Positions 17,383-26,850 are shown, counted from the stretch's first letter. The stretch: DNA of 37,105 nt from an uncultured Candidatus Pelagibacter sp. (GCA_943841085.1 CALSWN010000050.1:1-37105); one strand, 5' to 3'. The notes: generated by a model from the letters alone, not told the origin. Made by a program: numbers and translations.

Positions 17383-18246
17383 ATGATTCTACATTCTGAA
17401 AATAAAAATATTCAAGTTGAAAGTGGTCTTTATATTGTTGCTACACCAATAGGAAATCTAGGTGATATTACCTTAAGAGCAATAGATGTACTCAATAAAT
17501 CAGACTATATTTTGTGCGAAGACACTCGCACTTCAAAAAATTTACTAGATAGGTATAAAATTAAATCAAAACTCATTTCAAATCATAAATTTAATGAAAA
17601 AAAAAATTTATCTAAAATTATTAATATTTTAAAATCAAATTGTATTGTTTCATTAATTTCTGATGCAGGAACACCGGCGATATCTGATCCGGGTGCAATA
17701 TTGATTAATGAGTGTATAAAAAACAATATTCAAATCACTCCAATATCTGGAGCATCAGCAGTATCGACGGCTGTCTCAATAAGTGGATTTAGCGAAAAAT
17801 ATTTTTTTTATGGATTTTTTCCTGAAAAAAAAAATAAAATACAAGATGATTTTGAAATACTCTCTAACATAGATGGCTGTATCGTTTTTTTTATTTCTCC
17901 AAGAAAATTTAATAAATCGGTTGAAAAAATTAAACAATATTTTTCAGGAAGAAAAATATTGATATGCAGAGAAATGACAAAGTTTTATGAAGAATATCTG
18001 AGAACGGATATTGATAATCTAAAAACATTTAAAACTGACCCTAAAGGAGAATTAACAATGGTCATTTCAGAAAAATTAAAAGGAAAAAAAACTTCGCTAC
18101 TTTTACAAGAATCAGATAAAAAGAATATTCAAAAAATGATTAAAAAGTTAAGCATTAAAGATATTACTGATTTAATAAGTCAAAATACTAATGTTCCAAA
18201 AAAAGAAATTTACAAATATTGTCTAAAATTAAAAAATGAAAATTAG
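17383..18246 (+). CDS. rsmI: 16S rRNA 2'-O-ribose C1402 methyltransferase
   Basis: RsmI methylates the ribose of C1402 in the ribosomal P site, using SAM. The protein has GLYIVATPIGNLGDITLRA (about residues 17-35), the family signature, then DYILCEDTRTSKNLL, LISDAGTPAISDPG and ITPISGASAVSTAVSISG, all in the tetrapyrrole-methylase fold, and a small C-terminal domain. I start it at ATG 17383; the track uses GTG at 17380. No ribosome-binding site is visible and the gap to the divergent lpoA-like gene is about 30 bp. The last 11 bp overlap the BON lipoprotein gene. Confidence 0.96.
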   Translation: MILHSENKNIQVESGLYIVATPIGNLGDITLRAIDVLNKSDYILCEDTRTSKNLLDRYKIKSKLISNHKFNEKKNLSKIINILKSNCIVSLISDAGTPAISDPGAILINECIKNNIQITPISGASAVSTAVSISGFSEKYFFYGFFPEKKNKIQDDFEILSNIDGCIVFFISPRKFNKSVEKIKQYFSGRKILICREMTKFYEEYLRTDIDNLKTFKTDPKGELTMVISEKLKGKKTSLLLQESDKKNIQKMIKKLSIKDITDLISQNTNVPKKEIYKYCLKLKNEN

Positions 18247-18829
18247 AATTATTTTAATTTGCTTAATATTTTTATTATTCACATCGTGTGCAGGGATAAG
18301 TTCAAAGGGTATTTTTGGTACAGGGGTTAGCATTGCCTTAGATCCAAGGTCTTTAGGTACTCAAATAGACGACTCAGTTATGCAGAAGAATGTTACTGCA
18401 AGGTTAGCACTAAGAGATAAAAGCTATCTAATTTCAGTCAATACAAAAGTTTTAGATGGTAGAATTTTTCTAACGGGAAAAGTTGATAGCCCAGAGGAAA
18501 AACTTCAAATTACTAAATTAGCATGGGAAACAAAAGGAGTTAGGTCAGTTAAAAATGATATAAAATTAAAAGAAGATTTTGATTTTAAGCAATCAGCTAA
18601 AGATTTACTAATAACCTCTCAGTTACGAACGGCATTAATATTTGATAAAGAAATTAAAGCAACAAATTATCAAATAGACACATATAAAAAAAAGATATTT
18701 ATTTATGGAATTGCACTAACATCTAAAGAAAGACAGAAAGTAATAAATGAGGCTAAAGAAATTTTAGATGTTAAAGATGTAGTGGCAAGTATTTTTTTAG
18801 TAGAGGATTTGAGAATTCAAAAAGATTAA
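18236..18829 (+). CDS. Lipoprotein with two BON domains (DolP/YraP-like)
   Basis: The 197-aa product has a lipoprotein signal with lipobox LFTSC (about residues 14-18) and two BON domains: one around VTARLALRDKSYLISVNTKV to VRSVKNDI, the other around LLITSQLRTALIFDKEIKA to VKDVVASIF. BON lipoproteins such as DolP bind anionic lipids in the outer membrane and keep the envelope intact. It overlaps rsmI by 11 bp and ends 4 bp inside the convergent malic enzyme gene. The rsmI/lpoA-like/BON grouping mirrors the E. coli rsmI-lpoA-yraN-diaA-dolP region, without yraN and diaA. Confidence 0.88.
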   Translation: MKIRIILICLIFLLFTSCAGISSKGIFGTGVSIALDPRSLGTQIDDSVMQKNVTARLALRDKSYLISVNTKVLDGRIFLTGKVDSPEEKLQITKLAWETKGVRSVKNDIKLKEDFDFKQSAKDLLITSQLRTALIFDKEIKATNYQIDTYKKKIFIYGIALTSKERQKVINEAKEILDVKDVVASIFLVEDLRIQKD

Positions 18830-21111
18830 TTTTTTTTATAATCTATAACATCAGCTGAGTACGCAGCAACAGAAGCCAAATTTATTAGTTCAGAAGTAGA
18901 AGATCTTAACGGTGCTATTTCTATTGGTAAACCTAAGCCAATTAAAAGTGGACCAATTACTTTTGTTTCACCTAATGTTTTCATCAGCTTATAAGAGATT
19001 GCAGCACTATGCTGTCCAGGCATTATTAATATATTTGCATTTCCTACAATATTTGAAAAAGGGTAAAGTTCTTTATAATTTTCATTAAGAGCTACATCAG
19101 GTTGCATGTCTCCATCAAAAGAAAAATCCACTTTTCTATCTTTTAAAATTTCCACAGCTTTTTTAATGTGTTTGGTTCTGCTTGTAAGGGGTTGACCAAA
19201 AGTTGAGTGTGAAACAAAAGCAACTTTTGGAGTAAAACCAAATAATTTAGCAACTCTGGATGACGAAATAGCAATATCTGCTAGTTGATCAGAACTAGGA
19301 TATTCATGAACACTAGTGTCACCTATAAATATAGTTTTACCTTTGTAAACAACCATATTTAAACCAAACATTATTTCTCCAGGTCTTGGGTCTACGACCT
19401 GTTTTATTTTATCTAGTGAAGCTCCAAATCTTCTTGTATTTCCAGTAACTGCACCATCTGCATCGCCACAGGCCACCATACAAGATGTCCAAATAACTCT
19501 ATCATTTCTTACAAGTCTGTCACAATCTCGCTCTAAGAGTCCTTGTTCTCTCTGCATTTTTTTAAATAAATAGTTAACATATTTCTCACGTTTTTCTGAG
19601 TCTGTAGAATTGATAATTTCAATACCAAAATGATCATCATACCCAATTTTTTTTAATTGTTCTTTAATTTTATCTTTTTTACCAACTAAAATTGGGATTC
19701 CCAGTTTTGAGTTTTTAAATGCAATTGCAGCTTTAAGAGTATTTTTGTCCTCACCGTCAGCAAAAACAATTCTTTTTTGATTTTTTTTAATATATGAATT
19801 AATACCCTGCATAATAGAAAGTGATGGATTAAGTCTCTGTTTAAGTTGCTCTTTATATACTTCAAAATCATCTATACCTTTTCTTGACACACCAGTTTCC
19901 ATTGCGGCTTTAGCAACAGCTGCCGGTATTACACTTATTAATCTTGGGTCAAATGTTGAGGGTATAATATAATCTTTCCCATAATGTGGTCTATCGCCGC
20001 CCATTGCTGCTACTACTTCATCCGGCACATCTTCTCTTGTAAGTTTTGCTATGGCATCCGCTGCAGCCACTTTCATTTCTTCATTAATGGTTTTAGCTCT
20101 AACATCAAGAGCACCTCTAAAAACATAAGGAAATCCAATTAAATTATTTACTTGGTTTGGATAATCTGATCTGCCTGTGGCAATGATGGCATCATCCCTA
20201 ACTTCTTTAATTTCTTCTGGAGTTATTTCAGGATCTGGATTGGCACATGCAAATATTATAGGATTTTTTGCCATTTTTTTTACCATATTTTTTGAAAGAG
20301 CTCCTTTTGCTGACAACCCTAAAAATACATCAGCACCGCTAATGGCCTCATCTAAAGTTCTAAGTTTTGTTTCAATAGCGTGAGATGATTTCCATTGGTT
20401 TAAATTTTCTCTACCTCGGTAGATGACACCTGTTCTATCAACCATAGTTATATTTTTTTGAGGAACACCACTATTTTTAAATAGATTAGTACAAGCCATT
20501 GCTGAAGCGCCAGCACCATTCACAACAATTTTAATTTTATCTATTGATTTGCCTGATATATCCAAAGCATTTATTAATGCTGCAGTAGTAATAATGGCTG
20601 TACCGTGTTGATCGTCATGAAAAACTGGAATATCTAAAATTTCTTTTAATTTATCTTCAATAACAAAACAATCTGGGGCAGCAATATCTTCTAAGTTGAT
20701 TCCACCAAAACTACATGAAAAATTTTTAATACTATTAATAATTTCGTTAGTATCTTTCGAGTCAATTTCTAAATCTATGGAGTCTATGTCTGCAAATCGT
20801 TTGAAGAGAATTGCTTTTCCTTCCATAACGGGTTTTGATGCAAGAGCCCCTAAATTTCCCATACCTAAAATTGCAGATCCATTACTTATAACAGCAACAA
20901 GATTACCCTTTGAAGTATAATCATAAGCTGCTTCTGGATTTTCTGAAATTGCTTTCACTGGCACAGCTACTCCTGGCGAGTAAGCTAAAGCCAAATCCCT
21001 TTTTGTAGTCATTGGCTTGGAAGAATTGATCTCGATTTTACCTGGTTTATTCTTGCTATGGTAATCTAAAGCTTCTTTATCTGTATAATGGTCTATTTTA
21101 GTTTTTTTCAT
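18826..21111 (-). CDS. maeB: NADP-dependent malic enzyme with C-terminal phosphotransacetylase-like domain
   Basis: MaeB decarboxylates malate to pyruvate. The 761-aa length fits the two-domain form. The N-terminal malic enzyme part has LALAYSPGVAVP, the VFHDDQHGTAIITTAAL signature, and VVNGAGASAMACTNLF for dinucleotide binding. From about residue 430 a phosphate acetyl/butyryltransferase-like domain follows, with RIVFADGEDKNTLKAA, VAFVSHSTFG and ILIMPGQHSAAISYKL; in known MaeB proteins it is regulatory (acetyl-CoA) rather than catalytic. The gene stands alone, convergent with the BON gene and divergent from murJ over 50 bp. Confidence 0.97.
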   Translation of the reverse strand: MKKTKIDHYTDKEALDYHSKNKPGKIEINSSKPMTTKRDLALAYSPGVAVPVKAISENPEAAYDYTSKGNLVAVISNGSAILGMGNLGALASKPVMEGKAILFKRFADIDSIDLEIDSKDTNEIINSIKNFSCSFGGINLEDIAAPDCFVIEDKLKEILDIPVFHDDQHGTAIITTAALINALDISGKSIDKIKIVVNGAGASAMACTNLFKNSGVPQKNITMVDRTGVIYRGRENLNQWKSSHAIETKLRTLDEAISGADVFLGLSAKGALSKNMVKKMAKNPIIFACANPDPEITPEEIKEVRDDAIIATGRSDYPNQVNNLIGFPYVFRGALDVRAKTINEEMKVAAADAIAKLTREDVPDEVVAAMGGDRPHYGKDYIIPSTFDPRLISVIPAAVAKAAMETGVSRKGIDDFEVYKEQLKQRLNPSLSIMQGINSYIKKNQKRIVFADGEDKNTLKAAIAFKNSKLGIPILVGKKDKIKEQLKKIGYDDHFGIEIINSTDSEKREKYVNYLFKKMQREQGLLERDCDRLVRNDRVIWTSCMVACGDADGAVTGNTRRFGASLDKIKQVVDPRPGEIMFGLNMVVYKGKTIFIGDTSVHEYPSSDQLADIAISSSRVAKLFGFTPKVAFVSHSTFGQPLTSRTKHIKKAVEILKDRKVDFSFDGDMQPDVALNENYKELYPFSNIVGNANILIMPGQHSAAISYKLMKTLGETKVIGPLLIGLGLPIEIAPLRSSTSELINLASVAAYSADVIDYKKN

Positions 21112-21161
21112 TTATGTTAATTAGATATACAAATGGGACAAATTTAAGACTAATATGATTT

Positions 21162-22685
21162 ATGAACCTAATTAAGTCAACAGGCACATTTAGTTTTTTT
21201 ACTATAATTAGCAGACTGCTTGGGTATATGAGAGATATACTAATAGCAGTGTTTCTTGGAGCAGGGCCAGTTGCAGACGCATTTTTTGTTGCATTTAGAA
21301 TTCCAAATACATTTAGGCGACTATTTTCAGAAGGAACATTTAATGCAGCATTTGTTCCAAGCTATTCATCACTATCAATTAAAAAAAAATCTGAAAATTT
21401 TGCCAATAGTATTTTTAGTTTACTTATTTTAGGATTATTTTCTTTAGTCCTTGTAGTTGAGATTTTTATGCCAATATTCGTCTTTCTTATTGCTCCTGGT
21501 TTTGAAGGAGATTATGAAAAAATGGAATTGGCTATAACATTAACAAGAATTACTTTTCCATTTTTATTGTTTGTAAGTTTAGCCTCTTTCTTTTCTGCAA
21601 TTTTAAATTCTCATAATAAATTTGCCGTTTCATCTGCGGCACCAATAATTTTAAATGTTTTATTAATTGGAGTTTTGATTTTTGGAAAAATTTTAAATGA
21701 TCAGTTAGTTTACTTCTTATCTTACGCAGTGACTATTTCTGGGATAATACAGTTTATATTCTTATATTTTTTTGTAAAAAAATACTATTTACCAAATTTT
21801 AAGTTTTCAATAAATATAGATAATAAAATTAAACTTTTTTTTAAAAAATTATTACCAAGTATTTTTTCATCTGGTGTTACTCAAATAAATATTCTAATAG
21901 GAACGATTATTGCATCTTTTCAGGCTAGTGCTGTTTCTTATCTTTATTATGCAGATAGAATTTACCAAATTAATCTTGCAATAGCTGGAATTGCGATAGG
22001 TACTGTGGTATTACCTCAATTATCAAAACATGTTAAAAATAAAAAAAAAGAAAAAATAGATCTCATCCAAAATAAAGCTCTTGAATTAAGTTTGTTTTTG
22101 AGCATACCTGCTGCCATTGCACTGCTTATAGCCTCTGAAGAAATTATATCATCCTTATTTGGGTATGGGTCATTCGATAAAGAAAGTGTAAAAAATTCTG
22201 CAAAAGCTTTATTTTATTTTGGTTTGGGATTACCTGCTTTTTCTTTAATAAAAGTTTTTTCTACATTTTTTTTTGCAAGACATAATACAGAGACACCATT
22301 TTATATTTCTTTAATTTCAGTATTATTAAATGTTTTAATTAGCGTTAATCTTTTTAAAGAGGTTGGATTCTTAATAATACCCATAGCTACCACTATATCT
22401 TCATGGTTTAATGCAATTGTCTTGTTAATTTTGTTAAAGAAAAAAAAATTATTTAATTTCAATTTAATTTTTATTAATAGATTTATAAAAATTGTGTTTG
22501 CTTCAATATTAATGGGAGTATTTTTTTTTAATTTAATTAATTTTTTTCAAGATGATTTTTTATATGAAAAAAATTTGAAATCAGTTTATCTTATTTGTTC
22601 TGCAATATTAGGACTTGTGTTCTATATTTCTATATCGATTTTAATCAAAGCTTTTAAAATTAATGATATAAGATTAAAGTATTGA
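21162..22685 (+). CDS. murJ: Lipid II flippase MurJ
   Basis: MurJ flips lipid II across the inner membrane for peptidoglycan synthesis. The 507-aa product is hydrophobic throughout, with about 13-14 membrane segments. The N-terminus [26 protein letters not shown] and then [19 protein letters not shown] are the MviN/MurJ signature (the essential Arg residues of the central cavity lie here). [16 protein letters not shown] and [13 protein letters not shown] follow in the second half. It is 2 bp upstream of the trpS start, as in many alphaproteobacteria. Confidence 0.96.
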   Translation: MNLIKSTGTFSFFTIISRLLGYMRDILIAVFLGAGPVADAFFVAFRIPNTFRRLFSEGTFNAAFVPSYSSLSIKKKSENFANSIFSLLILGLFSLVLVVEIFMPIFVFLIAPGFEGDYEKMELAITLTRITFPFLLFVSLASFFSAILNSHNKFAVSSAAPIILNVLLIGVLIFGKILNDQLVYFLSYAVTISGIIQFIFLYFFVKKYYLPNFKFSINIDNKIKLFFKKLLPSIFSSGVTQINILIGTIIASFQASAVSYLYYADRIYQINLAIAGIAIGTVVLPQLSKHVKNKKKEKIDLIQNKALELSLFLSIPAAIALLIASEEIISSLFGYGSFDKESVKNSAKALFYFGLGLPAFSLIKVFSTFFFARHNTETPFYISLISVLLNVLISVNLFKEVGFLIIPIATTISSWFNAIVLLILLKKKKLFNFNLIFINRFIKIVFASILMGVFFFNLINFFQDDFLYEKNLKSVYLICSAILGLVFYISISILIKAFKINDIRLKY

Positions 22686-22687
22686 TT

Positions 22688-23689
22688 ATGAATAAAAAAA
22701 TATTTTCAGGTGTGCAACCAACAGGTAACCTTCACTTAGGAAACTATTTGGGTGCTATAAAAAATTTTGTTGAACTTAATAATCAAAAAGATAATGAATG
22801 TATCTTTTGTGTTGTAGATCTGCATGCGATTACAGTTAAGCAAGATCCTAAAGAATTAAAAAAAAACATAAGAGAAACGGCAGCCACATTCATAGCAAGT
22901 GGAATTGATCCAAACAATAGTATTATCTTTAATCAATCTATGGTTTCTGCGCATTCAGAAGCAGCCTGGATTTTAAGTTGTGTTTCAAGAATAGGATGGC
23001 TCAACAGAATGACACAATTTAAAGAAAAAGCAGGCAAGGATAAGGAAAAAGCAAGTATTGGTCTTTATTCTTATCCAGTCTTAATGGCTGCAGATATACT
23101 TTTATATGATGCCACTCATGTGCCAGTAGGTAATGATCAAAAACAACATTTAGAACTTTGCAGGGATATTGCTCAAAAATTTAATAATGATTTTAGTTCA
23201 CCTAATTTTTTTAAAGTCCCAGAACCATTAATTCAGAAACAATTTTCAAGAATAATGAGTCTAAAAGATGGTACCAAAAAAATGAGTAAATCTGACCCCT
23301 CAAATTTAAGTAGGATTAATCTCACTGATAACAAAGATGAAATTTTAAATAAAGTCAAAAAAGCAAAAACAGATCCTTTGCAAATGCCAGAAAATATTAA
23401 AAATTTAATCGAAAGACCAGAAGCAGAAAATTTATTGAGTATTTATTCGAGTTTGAAAAATCAAAATTTAGAAAACTCCGTAAAAGAATTTGAAGGAAAA
23501 AATTTTTCTATTTTTAAGGAAAAGCTATCAGATTTACTAATCGAGAAAATTGAACCAATATCAAAAGAAATAAAAAAGTTATTAAATGATGAACAATATT
23601 TAGATGCAATTTTATTAGAGGGATCAAACAAGGCAGACAAAATCGCCTCAAAAAAAATTATAGAAATTAAACAATTAGTGGGTTTTTAA
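22688..23689 (+). CDS. trpS: Tryptophanyl-tRNA synthetase
   Basis: TrpS charges tRNA-Trp. I start it at ATG 22688, giving [23 protein letters not shown], the normal N-terminus; the track's TTG at 22682 adds two residues and overlaps the murJ stop. The class I signatures are HLGNY (HIGH type, about residues 15-19) and KKMSKSDPS (KMSKS). [18 protein letters not shown] is the usual tryptophan-site segment. It follows murJ by 2 bp. A 52-bp, almost pure AT gap separates it from nfu and may hold a promoter. Confidence 0.98.
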   Translation: MNKKIFSGVQPTGNLHLGNYLGAIKNFVELNNQKDNECIFCVVDLHAITVKQDPKELKKNIRETAATFIASGIDPNNSIIFNQSMVSAHSEAAWILSCVSRIGWLNRMTQFKEKAGKDKEKASIGLYSYPVLMAADILLYDATHVPVGNDQKQHLELCRDIAQKFNNDFSSPNFFKVPEPLIQKQFSRIMSLKDGTKKMSKSDPSNLSRINLTDNKDEILNKVKKAKTDPLQMPENIKNLIERPEAENLLSIYSSLKNQNLENSVKEFEGKNFSIFKEKLSDLLIEKIEPISKEIKKLLNDEQYLDAILLEGSNKADKIASKKIIEIKQLVGF

Positions 23690-23741
23690 AAAAATATATT
23701 AATTAGTTTAAATTTTGTAATTTATTATTATATATATAGTA

Positions 23742-24284
23742 ATGTTCATTCAAACCGAAACAACACCAAACCCTAATTCTCTAAAATTTTTGCCTGGTAA
23801 GACTGTTTCTAATAATGGCTCATTTGAAGTAACAAGAAAAGAAGACACAAATAATGAATTGATAAAAAATATTTTATCAATTAATGGAGTAACTGGAATA
23901 TTCTTAGGGACAGATTTTTTATCAATTAATAAAAATGACGAAACAAGATGGGAAGATGTAAAACATATAGTTATTTCTTTAATTAACGATTTTTATTCAA
24001 TGGGAAAAGAGTTTATAGTTGAAAAAGAACTTTTTGAAAATAAAGATAATAATCATAACGAAATTGAAAAAAAAATTATAAATATTTTAGAAACAAAAAT
24101 CAGACCGGCGGTTGCTAAAGATGGGGGAGATATTAAATTTAGAGAATTTAAAAATGGAGTAGTTAAGGTAGAATTACAAGGAAGTTGTTCTGGTTGCCCT
24201 AGTTCAACTATGACATTAAAACAAGGAGTAGAAAATTTACTAAGTCATTATTTACCAGAGGTAAAAGAAGTGGTTGCAATATAA
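23742..24284 (+). CDS. Nfu-type iron-sulfur cluster carrier (Nfu N domain plus NifU C domain)
   Basis: The 180-aa protein carries Fe-S clusters to target enzymes. The N-terminal Nfu domain starts MFIQTETTPNPNSLKFLPG, the usual opening of the mitochondrial NFU1 and alphaproteobacterial type, with VTGIFLGTDFLSINK following. The C-terminal NifU domain has IRPAVAKDGGDIKF and the cluster-binding GSCSGCPSS (Cys149 and Cys152). It lies between trpS and tsaB in the order known from other alphaproteobacteria, though a Bax-like gene and a deacetylase gene have come between nfu and tsaB here. Confidence 0.95.
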   Translation: MFIQTETTPNPNSLKFLPGKTVSNNGSFEVTRKEDTNNELIKNILSINGVTGIFLGTDFLSINKNDETRWEDVKHIVISLINDFYSMGKEFIVEKELFENKDNNHNEIEKKIINILETKIRPAVAKDGGDIKFREFKNGVVKVELQGSCSGCPSSTMTLKQGVENLLSHYLPEVKEVVAI

Positions 24285-24286
24285 AA

Positions 24287-25450
24287 ATGATAAAAAAAAA
24301 ATTAACTGTTTTAAAAATTAATAATTTTTTTTCAAAAAATAAAATTTCAATTTCAGAAATTCAAAAATTTATAAAAGAAAAAAAGTTTTTATTACAAAAA
24401 AAAAAATATAATAAAAAGATTTATGATCAAAATCTTTACGCACTATCAAGAACTTTCTTGGTGAGTTTAATAATGATTTCAATTTTTGTTACTTCTCCAA
24501 AAATTATTAATTTTACTAAACAAAATATGATTTATTCTAAAGATTATACAAATAATTCAAAAAATAATTTGGTAAAAGTTTTAGAAAACCAGGACACTAA
24601 ATTAGATAGCAATTTAAATGAAGAATATTTATTTGATGATATATTCGAATTTGATGAACAACCTACTGACACGGTAAGATTAAGCGCAATTACTATCCAA
24701 GAATTATTTACATCGACAGGCTACAATTTGAAAGACATAAGAAAAAACAAACTAGTTAAACCAATTTCATTAACATTGTTGCCACATGAAATAAAAAAAA
24801 TAGAAAATTCACAAAAGAGAAAAGAACTTTTCATTCAAATTATTTTGCCACTTATAATTAAAGAAAATAATTTCATAAAATTAGATAGAAAAAAACTTTT
24901 CAGTATTTTGAATAAAAGTAAAAATAGTAATGCAGAAAAAAAATGGTTAGCCTCTAAATTCAAGCAATATGGAGTTGTTGACAATGATTTATCAACATTA
25001 AAAATTAGAATGGATGAAGTGCCAGTTTCTATGACTATCGCACAAGCAGCTAAGGAAACCGGATGGGGAACATCAAGGTTTGCCCAAGAAGGAAATGCCT
25101 TGTTTGGTCAATGGACATGGTCTGGTAAAGGCCTGAAACCTTTGAGCGCAGACAATGACACAACTCACAAAGTGATGAAATTTCAAGTACTACAAGCATC
25201 AGTTAAGGCATACCAAAGGAACTTAAACACACACTCATCCTATAAAGACTTCAGAAGTGCAAGGGCCGAATTGAGGGATGAAGGAAAAAAACTTAATAGT
25301 TTAGTTTTAACTAATTATTTAGACAAGTATGCAGAGACTGGAGAGGTTTACGTTAAGGTTCTTCAAAAAATAATTAAACAAAACAGTCTAACAGATTTTG
25401 ATGATGCTAAATTATTACCTTCAAGCATTGATTTAGAGAGTTTAACTTAA
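24287..25450 (+). CDS. Bax-like membrane-anchored glucosaminidase
   Basis: The 387-aa protein has a basic N-terminal stretch inside the cell, one membrane segment (about residues 53-71, RTFLVSLIMISIFVTSPKI), a Lys/Asn/Asp-rich linker and a C-terminal glucosaminidase domain. SMTIAQAAKETGWGTSRFA carries the likely catalytic Glu (257), and GNALFGQWTW and SVKAYQRNLNTHSSYKDFR match the E. coli Bax group. Such enzymes cut the peptidoglycan glycan chain. It starts 2 bp after nfu and overlaps the convergent polysaccharide deacetylase gene by 4 bp, so two predicted envelope-glycan enzymes sit side by side. Confidence 0.88.
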   Translation: MIKKKLTVLKINNFFSKNKISISEIQKFIKEKKFLLQKKKYNKKIYDQNLYALSRTFLVSLIMISIFVTSPKIINFTKQNMIYSKDYTNNSKNNLVKVLENQDTKLDSNLNEEYLFDDIFEFDEQPTDTVRLSAITIQELFTSTGYNLKDIRKNKLVKPISLTLLPHEIKKIENSQKRKELFIQIILPLIIKENNFIKLDRKKLFSILNKSKNSNAEKKWLASKFKQYGVVDNDLSTLKIRMDEVPVSMTIAQAAKETGWGTSRFAQEGNALFGQWTWSGKGLKPLSADNDTTHKVMKFQVLQASVKAYQRNLNTHSSYKDFRSARAELRDEGKKLNSLVLTNYLDKYAETGEVYVKVLQKIIKQNSLTDFDDAKLLPSSIDLESLT

Positions 25451-26508
25451 TTTTGTTTAACAGAAAATTGAATACCAAACCATCTCCATATTCCATTATC
25501 ATTAAGTGAACAATTAATTCTACCTCTCCTAAAAGTATATTGTTCTCTAAAATTTAATTTTAAAGTTTTGTTATCAAACTCTATATTTGATTTTTCCCAA
25601 TTATCGCCCTCATCGGAAAAACAATTAATATTATTTATATTTTTTTGTTCATTAAAAAATTCAACTAAAAATTCTGGAGGGTTATTTTTTTTGGTTAAAT
25701 ATTTTTCTTCTGGATACAAATTTTTATATTCTAAAGGATAAAGATTGATTAAGAATTTAAATCTTTTTAGATCTCCATATTTTTCATTAATCGGAAATCT
25801 AGGAAGTTCATAGCGATCTTTATTGATATCAATCACACCTGAGTGCTGTCCAAAGGAAAATTTAAAATTATTAGAAATATATTCTTTGATTATTGAGCTA
25901 TATTCCCCAAATGGATACGAAAAAAAAATAGGATTGTATCCTAAATTTTCATCAAAAATTTTAGAAGCTGTATTTATATCTTTTATAAAGTCATTATGCT
26001 TTAGATCTACCAAATAATCATGTGTGTGAGAGTGATGGCCAATGTATGCAAAAGACTCTTTTTCAATCTCTTTTATTTGCTGCCAATTCATATAACCATT
26101 TTTACCAATAGGTTCTGTAGAAACGAAAAGAATGAATGGAATTTTTTCTTTTTTTAGATAAGGCCATGCGGACTGATAAAATGATAAAAATGCATCGTCG
26201 ATGGTAAGTAAGATTTTTTTTTGTGTCTTAATAAGAGAAAAGTTATCTTCTAAGTCTTTAGGGTCATAAAATTCATAATTCAAATTTTTGATTATTTCCA
26301 TTTGTTTTTTAAAAACACTCATTTGTATATTGGTTGAAGGATATTTAGTTTCATCAAATCGATGATACATCAGTGAAAGAATACCTTTGTCGTTAGAATA
26401 ATATTTGATATTATTTTCTTGTGCATTAGAATTGCAATTAAATAATATTATTATAATGAATAATTTAATTATTGACGCTGCAAGAGGTAAGATTTTTTTA
26501 ACACTCAT
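25447..26508 (-). CDS. Polysaccharide deacetylase (NodB domain), exported, probable lipoprotein
   Basis: The 353-aa protein has a signal sequence with a possible lipobox ILFNC (about residues 21-25) and a NodB/CE4 deacetylase domain: LSLMYHRFDE at the start, LLTIDDAFLSFYQ with the metal/catalytic Asp pair, FAYIGHHSHTHDYL with the His-x3-His metal ligands, and FFSYPFGEYSS. The C-terminal 100 residues form a probable extra beta domain (ending WRWFGIQFSVKQN) that I do not recognise. The substrate may be peptidoglycan or a surface polysaccharide. The ATG at 26508 is needed to encode the signal sequence, which puts the first 53 bp antisense to tsaB. Confidence 0.85.
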   Translation of the reverse strand: MSVKKILPLAASIIKLFIIIILFNCNSNAQENNIKYYSNDKGILSLMYHRFDETKYPSTNIQMSVFKKQMEIIKNLNYEFYDPKDLEDNFSLIKTQKKILLTIDDAFLSFYQSAWPYLKKEKIPFILFVSTEPIGKNGYMNWQQIKEIEKESFAYIGHHSHTHDYLVDLKHNDFIKDINTASKIFDENLGYNPIFFSYPFGEYSSIIKEYISNNFKFSFGQHSGVIDINKDRYELPRFPINEKYGDLKRFKFLINLYPLEYKNLYPEEKYLTKKNNPPEFLVEFFNEQKNINNINCFSDEGDNWEKSNIEFDNKTLKLNFREQYTFRRGRINCSLNDNGIWRWFGIQFSVKQN

Positions 26509-26842
26509 TGTTTATAAAAATATTTATACTTGTACTTATGAAAATAGTAAAATTAATTTTGATAGATTAATAATCTTAATTAATGACATTTTAAAAAAAA
26601 ATATGAGCTCTTTAGATGATTTAGATGCCATATACGTTAATAGAGGTCCTGGAAGTTATGCAGGTATACGAAATTCTTTAGCTACAATTAAAGCTTTGTT
26701 TTTGGTAAAAAAAATTGATTACTATTGTTATAGTTTTGATGATTTTAAAGGTTTAAATGTTGATAAGTATGAATATGTGCCATATTACTGCAAAAAATTT
26801 AAAATTAAAAAAAATTTGATTAATCCTATTTATTTAAGTTAA
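26456..26842 (+). CDS. tsaB: Half-length TsaB-like protein (tRNA t6A synthesis partner of TsaD)
   Basis: TsaB pairs with TsaD and TsaE to make N6-threonylcarbamoyladenosine at A37 of tRNAs. I start it at ATG 26456 (MNNLIIDAARGKIFLTLI), which gives the normal first strand of the ASKHA fold; the track start at 26405 is an upstream extension. VNRGPGSYAGIRNSLATIKAL (about residues 61-81) matches the GPGSFTGLR signature that forms the TsaD interface. The protein is only 128 aa, while TsaB is usually about 210-230 aa, so the second subdomain is largely missing. It is 8 bp before fur. The first 53 bp overlap the deacetylase gene head to head. Confidence 0.8.
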   Translation: MNNLIIDAARGKIFLTLIVYKNIYTCTYENSKINFDRLIILINDILKKNMSSLDDLDAIYVNRGPGSYAGIRNSLATIKALFLVKKIDYYCYSFDDFKGLNVDKYEYVPYYCKKFKIKKNLINPIYLS

Positions 26843-26850
26843 AATTAAGT

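Noticed and set aside
23690-23741. Leaderless promoter directly before nfu
   Set aside because: TTTAAA and TATATA occur at a possible spacing, but the gap is almost pure AT, so the match has little weight.
26405-26455. Upstream extension of tsaB in the ORF track
   Set aside because: The extra 17 residues do not fit the TsaB N-terminus, which should begin close to the first strand (NLIIDAA); ATG 26456 is the better start.
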